This document shows, piece by piece, positions 1 through 5,042 of a DNA stretch of 7,397 nucleotides. The notes beneath the pieces were generated by a model. The model was not told the DNA's origin, searched no databases, and worked only from the letters and a program-made list of their open reading frames with translations. Position numbers and translations under genes: made by a program. The stretch spans positions 823 to 8,219 of the forward strand of contig JAADGX010000032.1 in assembly GCA_013152135.1 (NCBI GenBank), written 5' to 3'. Position 1 is the stretch's first letter. The number at the start of each line of letters is the position of its first letter. This stretch comes from Chlorobiota bacterium. GTDB lineage: Bacteria > Bacteroidota > Ignavibacteria > SZUA-365 > JAADGX01.

Positions 1-269
1 GCCGCCGCTACTGCTGGAAGACGAGCAACCGGGTTCTCCCGCGAACGATGATTGAAACGAACAGCGCCAACATGCACATTATTCCCGCCTCTGAAAAGGT
101 GGAGAGCAGGCTTGACGATGTATACCGGGGAAGCATCGTCACGTTATCGGGCTACCTCGTCAAGGTTACCGCGGAAGGCGATTGGCGGTGGAAAAGCTCC
201 CTGACACGCAACGACGTCGGCGATGGCGCCTGCGAACTGTTTTGGGTTGAAAAAATTTTGGTGGATTGA
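1..269 (+). CDS. Conserved protein of unknown function, C-terminal fragment (5' end outside window)
   Basis: The reading frame is open from base 3 to the TGA at 267-269, giving 88 residues with no start needed inside the window. The ATG at 48 lies in this frame but is probably internal, because residues before it (RRYCWKTSNRVLP) read as continuous protein. Two stretches look strongly conserved: SANMHIIPA (about residues 21-29 of the fragment) and WRWKSSLTR...GDGACELFWVE (about 61-83). From memory, this SANxHIIPA / SSLTR-D-G-GACE-YV signature closes a family of hypothetical proteins, some with an N-terminal membrane segment, found in Bacteroidota and Proteobacteria. I know no assigned function and do not suggest one. 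The gene converges on the thioredoxin gene, 102 bp away, with a strong hairpin between them. The coding call is fairly sure; the family recollection is from pattern memory only. Confidence 0.72.
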   Translation, partial: RRYCWKTSNRVLPRTMIETNSANMHIIPASEKVESRLDDVYRGSIVTLSGYLVKVTAEGDWRWKSSLTRNDVGDGACELFWVEKILVD

Positions 270-305
270 TCCTCGCGCATCCGCGCCTTGTGCCGGACGG
301 CGTAT

Positions 306-345
306 CAAAAACAGAAAAGCGCGACCATTGGTTGCGCTTTTCTGT
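306..345 (-). terminator. Intrinsic terminator of the thioredoxin gene, possibly bidirectional
   Basis: A 12-bp perfect stem (ACAGAAAAGCGC at 311-322 with its complement at 334-345) is extended by a G·U pair and an inner ACC/GGT pairing around an ATT loop. On the minus strand it is followed at once by five T residues (310-306). This is a textbook rho-independent terminator 27 bp past the thioredoxin stop codon. On the plus strand there is no T-tract after the stem, but TTTT sits in the 3' arm, so it may also limit read-through from the converging gene ending at 269. Confidence 0.9.
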
Positions 346-371
346 ATCGGCTACAAAGCTAATGTAACTTA

Positions 372-737
372 TCACAAACCGGGTTGCTGCACCTGGAGTA
401 CCTCCTCGATCGCCTGCTTGAACGTATCCTTGGGCAAGGCGCCTTGCGCCATCTGGGGTTTGCCTTCCTTGGGACAAAACAGGACGGATGGAATGCTGCG
501 GATACCGAACACCGCCGCCAGTTCCTGCTCCGCTTCGGTGTCCACCTTGTAGATATTGACCTTCCCCTGGTATTCCTCGGAAAGTTCTTCCAGGATGGGT
601 TCCACCATGCGGCACGGCGCGCACCAATCCGCGTAAAAGTCTATGATACACGGAAGGTCGCCCTCGAATTTCCATTCCTGGTTGTTCTCGTAGTCGAAGA
701 CTTTTTCGAGAAACTCCTGCTTGGTTAAATGCTCCAT
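372..737 (-). CDS. trxA: Thioredoxin (WCAPC active site)
   Basis: This 121-residue protein has the full thioredoxin fold pattern and should act in the cytoplasm as a thiol-disulfide reductant, normally recharged by thioredoxin reductase. The active site is W38-C39-A40-P41-C42, preceded by the beta strand IIDFYAD. The cis-proline loop is S81-I82-P83-S84, and the KVDTEAEQELAAVFGIR segment matches the usual VD-x(n)-A-x-x-[FY]-x-I-x-S-x-P region. The roughly 28-residue N-terminal stretch before the first core strand, containing FDYENNQEWKFEGD, is like Bacteroidota thioredoxins I remember, and no signal peptide is visible. Alanine replaces the usual glycine of WCGPC. Two further cysteines, C30 and C88, lie outside the active site. 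The ATG start is supported by AGGAA at 745-749, seven bases upstream. It appears monocistronic, with its own terminator. Substrates cannot be told from sequence. Confidence 0.95.
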   Translation of the reverse strand: MEHLTKQEFLEKVFDYENNQEWKFEGDLPCIIDFYADWCAPCRMVEPILEELSEEYQGKVNIYKVDTEAEQELAAVFGIRSIPSVLFCPKEGKPQMAQGALPKDTFKQAIEEVLQVQQPGL

Positions 738-851
738 GAACTCGTTCCTGTTTTTGCAATAAACATCTGTTCTTTTATCCGAGACGATCCCGTGCCCGCG
801 GGTCCATTCTCCCGGTTACAAGTATGATGCACGATCCATCTCTTTCGATTC

Positions 852-886
852 AAAGGAAAAGCCGGAGACGTGAGATTCTCCGGCTT
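852..886 (-). terminator. Intrinsic terminator of the ferredoxin gene
   Basis: A perfect 10-bp stem, AAGCCGGAGA (859-868) with TCTCCGGCTT (877-886), encloses an 8-nt loop. On the minus strand the 3' arm runs into CTTTTCCTTTG, a moderately T-rich tail. It begins 29 bp beyond the ferredoxin stop codon, so it probably ends that transcript before the thioredoxin gene. Its stem core AAGCCGGA is shared with the terminator at 4968-4995. The rest of the 178-bp gap (738-915) must hold the thioredoxin promoter, but I could not identify one. Confidence 0.82.
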
Positions 887-915
887 CCCGTACTTCGTGG
901 ATTATGTCCGGTAAA

Positions 916-1161
916 TCAAGCCGCGGCCATCTCCGAAGAGACCACGGCGTCAACCGGACAGACCTCAATGCATGACGGATTGTCCGAGTACCCTTCGCAC
1001 AACTTGCAGAGGTCGTTCACGATGAACGTGAACTCGTCGGACATGGAAGGATACGTCTGCCCGTCGATGACGTATTCCTCCCCGGCGTTGTAAATGGCAT
1101 CGTTTGGGCATTCATCGATGCATGCATTGCAGTTAATGCACTCTTCAGTGATTGTCAGCAT
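916..1161 (-). CDS. 2[4Fe-4S] ferredoxin, Alvin-like with inter-cluster insertion
   Basis: This 81-residue low-potential electron carrier should hold two [4Fe-4S] clusters. The first motif is C8-x2-C11-x2-C14-x3-C18-P. The second is C52-x2-C55-x8-C64-x3-C68-P; the eight-residue gap between its second and third cysteines marks the Allochromatium-type (Alvin-like, YfhL-like) group rather than clostridial ferredoxins. The distance from C18 to C52 is 34 residues, about 15 more than in E. coli YfhL as I recall it. The insertion ends with SDEFTFIV, resembling the SDE-x-x-x-IV element of longer Bacteroidota ferredoxins. The frame stays open upstream, but I place the start at the ATG at 1161 because MLTITEECINC aligns with family N-termini; AGGG at 1167-1170 is a weak ribosome binding site. 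Redox partners are not visible nearby. A terminator follows. Confidence 0.93.
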   Translation of the reverse strand: MLTITEECINCNACIDECPNDAIYNAGEEYVIDGQTYPSMSDEFTFIVNDLCKLCEGYSDNPSCIEVCPVDAVVSSEMAAA

Positions 1162-1361
1162 TGTAACCCTATGTGTTGTGAATAAGAGGCGGTGAAGCGA
1201 TGAAGATCGTTCCGAAGGTAGGTGGTACTGTGTGTCGTTCGTCGTTCTGTCAAGTAACTGTGGTCTGAGTGAAATCAGGTTCACCACTGTTTCCACTATG
1301 AAACTTAGTGAAGACAATACATACGAACAACAACTTTTTTCATCCTTGCAGGAAATTTTTT

Positions 1362-1402
1362 CAGAAAAGAAAACGGGCGATGTTTCACTCTCCACCGCCC
1401 GT
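1362..1402 (-). terminator. Intrinsic terminator of the formimidoyltransferase-cyclodeaminase gene
   Basis: ACGGGCGATG (1373-1382) pairs with CACCGCCCGT (1393-1402), giving ten pairs including one G·U, around a 10-nt loop. On the minus strand the stem is followed by TTTCTTTTCTG (1372-1362). It starts 30 bp past the stop codon at 1432 and separates this gene from the ferredoxin downstream. The remaining part of the 270-bp gap (about 1162-1361) is presumably the ferredoxin leader and promoter; I see only weak promoter matches there. Confidence 0.85.
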
Positions 1403-1431
1403 CTATGTAAATACCTGTCCGCTGTGCCCGC

Positions 1432-3081
1432 CTACGACGCCTCCCGCCCGTCGAGCACGGCGCACACTTCGCGGGACTTCTCCTCCGCCCGCCTGACCAG
1501 CGCTTCCGACTCCGCGACCACTTCCCGCGTGAAGTCTTCGTCCTCGATGGTGGGCAGGTTGATGAGGACGTTGCGGTACGCGCCCCAGATGCCGGTCTCC
1601 AGCGACTTCGCCCCGACTTCGAGGTCGGACTTCGACGCAATGTTGCCGTACTTCGCCATCTCCACCATGGCATCCCAGCACGAGTCCGCGATGCGCATGG
1701 TCTTGAGCGGAACCTCGATGGCTTTCTTCAATCCTTCCTGCATGGCCCTGTGCCGCTCAGCTTTCTGCTCCTCCGTGTCCTTCGGCATTCCCATCGCCTT
1801 CATGTAATCGTTGAAGGCGTCCGTGTCCGCGTCCACCATGGGAATCAGCGCTTTCATGGCGTCGTGCAGGGGTGGAATGAGCCGACGCATTGTGGAATCC
1901 AGCGATTCCCACTTGCGCTTGCCGTAGGTCATCCAGCCCACCATGGCACCCAGGGCCGCGCCCATCGACGCGATGAGAGCGGAAGCAGAACCCCCGCCGG
2001 GTGCCGACGTGCGTGCACCCAGGATCTCCACGAATTCCCGAACCGACATGCTTGCCAGCGGTTCCTCGGACTCCCCGGCGATCATGTACTCTATGATGCG
2101 CTTTTCCGGGACGAACTGAGAGACGGAGTTCAGACCCAACCGCTCCACCACCAGGCGGATTTTCTGCCGCTCATCGATGATGAAAAGATTTTCCTTTTCG
2201 ATGTAGTAATCGGCCGCCATGAGCATGGCCTCGAGCGGAATCAGTCCAACCAGCTCGGAACCGGCCACGGCCAGCTTCAAATCCTCCGCTTCTTTCTTGA
2301 TCTCCTCGAACGCGACGTGCGGCGGCGTGACCTTGTAATTATCCAGGTTCATGGAAACCTGCGCGAGGCCGTATTCGTCCACCCACCAGCCGATGGCCTT
2401 CACCTTTTTCAACTTCCCCGGCTCCCCGGTAGTCGTACCGTCGGGCAGGGTTTTCATGCGACCCTGCTCGCGAATGTCCAGGGCGATGCGGTGCGCCTGC
2501 TCCTTCGTGCCGAGAATGTTCACGTTGTACGCAATGAGGAAGAACCGCGCTCCCGTCACGGTGGCGCCGGAACGGGGCACGAATTCCTGCGGCCCGAAGT
2601 CCGGTTTCCACTCAGGCTTCACGATCTTCTCCGCCAGGCCCTCGTACTCGCCCGCGCGTATCTGTTTCAACGCCTTGCGCTGCGGGTTGGTGGACGCTTC
2701 CTCGTAGAGGTACACCGGCACACCGAGTTCCTCGCCCACCCGCTTGCCGAACGCCTTTGCGCACTCGACGCATTCTTCCATGGTCACTCCCGCGACCGGG
2801 ACGAACGGCACGACGTCCACCGCGCCCAGGCGGGGATGCTCGCCGTGCTGTTTCGTCATGTCGATGAGCCGGTACGCCGTGCGGGCGGCGTTGAAGGCTC
2901 CTTCCACTACCGCTTCCGGGCTTCCCACGAACGTCACCACGGTGCGGTTGGTGGATTTCCCGGGATCCACGTCCAGCAACGTGCAGCCTTCCGTCTTCCT
3001 GATGCTGTCCGCGATGGCGTCGATGATTTCCTTGTCGTTCCCCTCGGAAAAATTGGGAACACATTCGATGATTTTCTTCAC
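1432..3081 (-). CDS. ftcD: Bifunctional glutamate formimidoyltransferase / formimidoyl-THF cyclodeaminase
   Basis: This cytoplasmic enzyme transfers the formimidoyl group of N-formimidoyl-L-glutamate, a histidine breakdown product, to tetrahydrofolate (EC 2.1.2.5). It then cyclises and deaminates that group to 5,10-methenyl-THF plus ammonia (EC 4.3.1.4). At 549 residues it is the full fused form, close to mammalian FTCD (541). Residues 1 to about 180 are the N-subdomain, starting ECVPNFSEG and carrying the catalytic-type histidine H82 in HGEHPRLGAVD. Residues about 181-330 are the C-subdomain (ATVTGARFFLIAYNVN). Residues about 345-540 are the helical cyclodeaminase domain with APGGGSASA (360-368) and the acidic D417-x-D419-x-D421 segment. 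The start codon is GTG; no in-frame ATG lies close upstream, and MKKIIECVPNFSEG matches family N-termini. No hutH, hutU or hutI is in the window. It has its own candidate promoter and terminator. All key motifs look intact. Confidence 0.97.
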   Translation of the reverse strand: MKKIIECVPNFSEGNDKEIIDAIADSIRKTEGCTLLDVDPGKSTNRTVVTFVGSPEAVVEGAFNAARTAYRLIDMTKQHGEHPRLGAVDVVPFVPVAGVTMEECVECAKAFGKRVGEELGVPVYLYEEASTNPQRKALKQIRAGEYEGLAEKIVKPEWKPDFGPQEFVPRSGATVTGARFFLIAYNVNILGTKEQAHRIALDIREQGRMKTLPDGTTTGEPGKLKKVKAIGWWVDEYGLAQVSMNLDNYKVTPPHVAFEEIKKEAEDLKLAVAGSELVGLIPLEAMLMAADYYIEKENLFIIDERQKIRLVVERLGLNSVSQFVPEKRIIEYMIAGESEEPLASMSVREFVEILGARTSAPGGGSASALIASMGAALGAMVGWMTYGKRKWESLDSTMRRLIPPLHDAMKALIPMVDADTDAFNDYMKAMGMPKDTEEQKAERHRAMQEGLKKAIEVPLKTMRIADSCWDAMVEMAKYGNIASKSDLEVGAKSLETGIWGAYRNVLINLPTIEDEDFTREVVAESEALVRRAEEKSREVCAVLDGREAS

Positions 3082-3127
3082 TGCATCATTCCATGATTGG
3101 TGATGACATAATCGTCATGGCACGTGG

Positions 3128-3144
3128 CGGCGTCTTCCACGCCG
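3128..3144 (-). other. Hairpin near the 5' end of the ftcD leader
   Basis: CGGCGT (3128-3133) and ACGCCG (3139-3144) form a GC-rich 6-bp stem with a 5-nt loop. If the promoter at 3152-3182 is real, this hairpin sits at or within a few bases of the mRNA 5' end. A smaller dyad (ATGAC/GTCAT, 3103-3118) lies further down the leader. A role in mRNA stability is possible but is inference; it matches no riboswitch I recognise. Confidence 0.35.
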
Positions 3145-3151
3145 TATCATA

Positions 3152-3182
3152 CAAACCTAAGAGATTATGGAGAGTTCTGAAA
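3152..3182 (-). promoter_or_regulatory. Candidate Bacteroidota-type promoter for ftcD
   Basis: On the minus strand TAGGTTTG (3159-3152) matches the Bacteroidota -7 consensus TAnnTTTG exactly. TTTC (3182-3179) sits 19 bases upstream, matching three of four positions of the -33 TTTG box. Transcription would start roughly 65-70 nt before the GTG codon. The match is good but short, so this is a candidate only. The rest of the 267-bp gap (3082-3348) holds a leader with two small hairpins and an upstream dyad. Confidence 0.45.
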
Positions 3183-3201
3183 GTAAAACAGGCGCGACGC
3201 T

Positions 3202-3231
3202 ATCATCACCCCGGTTCGTAACCATGATGAT
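3202..3231. repeat. Inverted repeat upstream of the ftcD promoter
   Basis: ATCATCA (3202-3208) and TGATGAT (3225-3231) are perfect 7-bp inverted arms, with an inner GGTT-CGT-AACC pairing (3213-3223). No T-tract follows on either strand, so it is a poor intrinsic terminator for the propeller gene that ends at 3349. It lies about 20 bp upstream of the candidate -33 box of ftcD, where an operator could sit. Function unknown. Confidence 0.4.
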
Positions 3232-3348
3232 TTGATTTCCGTCGTCTCAGCGCGGTATATCGTCACGGGAAAGTCAATCCCTTACCTGTACAAAGGCATG
3301 CCGAATGGAAGGAAGTCCGGAGAACTCGTAGAAAGGGTATTCTCTGAA

Positions 3349-4686
3349 TTACTTGACTACGACGAATCGCCCTTGCGCATATTTTCCGCCTATAGAAATA
3401 AAATAGTAATACACGCCTGGCCCTAAAGCGCTTGTCGGGATGGCCAGAGTGGAATTCTCTCCGAGATATTTCCCGCTCGTCCCCTCCCAGACTTTCCTCC
3501 CTAAGGGATCGCGAACAGCAACCATCGCGGGGTATTTCATTTCGGCGGGTGGGACGTTTCCGAACGCAATGGTTATCGTTTCACCAGCTTTAACGGGATT
3601 CGGATACGGCCGTCGAATTTCAAATTTCACGGCCGGCTTCCTCCCGACCACGGAGGTTACAATGTCGAAAGGATTCTCAACCCAGGATCGACCGCAATCG
3701 GACGTTTGAAACAGCCCGTCGTTCCTGACGACGTACACGCGGCACGGATCGAGGGGACTTATAACGATGTCCGTGTAAAATCCACCGACGGGAAGGGGCA
3801 ACGCCTTCCAGCTTTCTCCTCCGTCAGTGGACGTGTACAGACTGTCATTCAAATCCCCGATGAACCACGTGCTGCTCTTCCTGTCAAAGTCGGCCCCCGT
3901 AATGACAGTCAGGCCGTCAGGGTAATACGTCCCGGGCCAGGTGGCGCCGGTATCCGAGGTTTCGCGAACGAACCTGTCCACGACGAAAGCGGAACCCTGG
4001 TCCCGGGGATCGAGAAAGATTTTTCGCACGGTTACGGGCAACGAATCGAGGACCCGCGTCCATCCTTGCCCGCCATCGGCGCTTCGATACACTCTTCCCT
4101 GGAGAAAAGACGCGTAGGTAAACTCGCAGGCGCACCACACGATATCAGGGTTTGACGCATCGACCCGAACATTGGTACAGGACGTTTCCCCAGGCGGCGT
4201 GCGGTCCGTCCACCGATTTGACTGAAGCTCGACCTTCCAGACGCCGTTGGAACCCGCAACCCAGGCATATCCCGGGTCGCTTTCGGGAAAGGTAACGTCA
4301 TCGATCCAGTACCAGTCCCCCGGCGATCCCCTCCGCCGCCAGTCGAGGCCCGCGTTCGTTGTCTCGACAAGGATGGACGAGCCGCCGGACGCGCTGAAAC
4401 CGGCCAGGAGATGCCGTTCGTCAAACGGATCCTGGACGATGACGTGGGCGAATTGTACGCGCATTGTATCCAGCCCGGATTGAACGCGCATCCACGTGGC
4501 GCCGTTATTCGTGCTCTTCAGCATCCCCCCGAGCGTGGTGGAACAATACACGTCCCCCGAGTTATAGTCGATCAACAGCGATTGGGGGATTCCCGTTGCC
4601 GATTGTGAATACAGATCGCGGCAAAAGGAGATTGCCAGGATTCCAAGTGAAACGAAGCAGATGATGATTTTCCATGTCCCGCGCAT
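3349..4686 (-). CDS. Secreted Asp-box (VPS10/sortilin-like) beta-propeller protein with T9SS sorting domain
   Basis: This 445-residue protein begins with a Sec signal peptide: a K6 n-region, the hydrophobic stretch IIICFVSLGILAISF, then a likely cleavage near YSQS-A (about residue 29). Six Asp-box motifs (S/T-x-D/N-x-G-x-x-W) follow: STNNGATW (58-65), TTNAGLDW (109-116), SADGGQGW (202-209), TSDTGATW (243-250), STDGGESW (286-293) and TSDCGRSW (328-335). They mark blades of a beta-propeller of the sialidase/VPS10/Ycf48 type. The sialidase fold is shared by non-enzymes, and I see no catalytic signature. Residues about 353-445 form a divergent T9SS type A sorting domain (PYPNP, V-x-DPLGR, GVYYYFI, GRFVVVK), so it is probably exported across the outer membrane and anchored or released. 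The ATG is fixed by a strong ribosome binding site. No clear terminator follows. Ligand or role unknown. Confidence 0.9.
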   Translation of the reverse strand: MRGTWKIIICFVSLGILAISFCRDLYSQSATGIPQSLLIDYNSGDVYCSTTLGGMLKSTNNGATWMRVQSGLDTMRVQFAHVIVQDPFDERHLLAGFSASGGSSILVETTNAGLDWRRRGSPGDWYWIDDVTFPESDPGYAWVAGSNGVWKVELQSNRWTDRTPPGETSCTNVRVDASNPDIVWCACEFTYASFLQGRVYRSADGGQGWTRVLDSLPVTVRKIFLDPRDQGSAFVVDRFVRETSDTGATWPGTYYPDGLTVITGADFDRKSSTWFIGDLNDSLYTSTDGGESWKALPLPVGGFYTDIVISPLDPCRVYVVRNDGLFQTSDCGRSWVENPFDIVTSVVGRKPAVKFEIRRPYPNPVKAGETITIAFGNVPPAEMKYPAMVAVRDPLGRKVWEGTSGKYLGENSTLAIPTSALGPGVYYYFISIGGKYAQGRFVVVK

Positions 4687-4693
4687 CGTTTTT

Positions 4694-4698
4694 CCTCC
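4694..4698 (-). promoter_or_regulatory. Strong Shine-Dalgarno site for the propeller gene
   Basis: On the minus strand GGAGG lies seven bases before the ATG at 4686. It fixes that start and suggests that this organism uses Shine-Dalgarno initiation. Confidence 0.85.
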
Positions 4699-4745
4699 AG
4701 GCTAAATCCTGTCGTTGACGTTAAATGATACGATTGCCTTAATCA

Positions 4746-4774
4746 ATTTCACCTTTGGATCAGAAGGGTGTCAA
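4746..4774 (-). promoter_or_regulatory. Candidate promoter for the propeller gene
   Basis: On the minus strand a perfect TTGACA (4774-4769) is followed after 17 bases by TGAAAT (4751-4746), four of six matches to TATAAT. The leader would be about 50 nt. No Bacteroidota-type TAnnTTTG box was found in this gap. The rest of the 356-bp gap (4687-5042) contains the downstream terminator of the large surface protein gene and nothing else I can identify; a 69-codon minus-strand frame at 4771-4980 looks spurious. Confidence 0.3.
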
Positions 4775-4960
4775 AAACGCGAAATCGTATGGTTAAATCT
4801 GTGAGTAAAAATAAGAAGTCCGGAGAACAATTCAATAACGATTTCTCCTCCGCAGGCGGTCATATTATTCCGCGTGTCCCATGATGCAGGCACAACATAT
4901 GACAATACAGGAGAGTACTCGAAAACGGTTTTCCGCATGGAACGAATAAACTTACCGTGT

Positions 4961-4995
4961 GAATACAAAAGCCGGACCATTGCTGATCCGGCTTT
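4961..4995 (-). terminator. Probable intrinsic terminator of the large surface protein gene
   Basis: AAAGCCGGA (4968-4976) pairs perfectly with TCCGGCTTT (4987-4995) across a 10-nt loop. The minus-strand tail is TTTTGTATTC, a short and imperfect T-tract. It starts 47 bp past the stop codon at 5043. The stem core is nearly the same as that of the ferredoxin terminator. Confidence 0.72.
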
Positions 4996-5042
4996 GTGAA
5001 TGTAATCGTTCGGAAGCTTTCCGCTTACTAACCAGTTGCGGG

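Noticed and set aside
1248..1334. Possible ferredoxin promoters: a TTGACA at 1253-1248 and a TAAGTTTC at 1307-1300 on the minus strand
   Set aside because: The TTGACA has no acceptable -10 box at the right spacing. TAAGTTTC misses the last base of TAnnTTTG and its -33 partner is only GTTG. Either may be chance.
372..3081. Thioredoxin, ferredoxin and ftcD as one redox/one-carbon operon
   Set aside because: Strong terminators lie after each gene and gaps are 178-270 bp, so co-transcription is unlikely.
1750..3096. A 448-codon open frame on the plus strand opposite ftcD
   Set aside because: It is antisense to a gene with clear family motifs over its whole length. Its protein is rich in R, H and L with no recognisable domain, as expected from a GC-rich shadow frame.
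4921..4933. Short palindrome GAAAACGGTTTTC
   Set aside because: Six-bp arms in an AT-rich stretch are expected by chance, and there is no position relative to a promoter that suggests an operator.
4771..4980. A 69-codon minus-strand frame in the gap between the two surface-protein genes
   Set aside because: It has no recognisable motif, overlaps both the candidate promoter and the terminator, and has no clear ribosome binding site.
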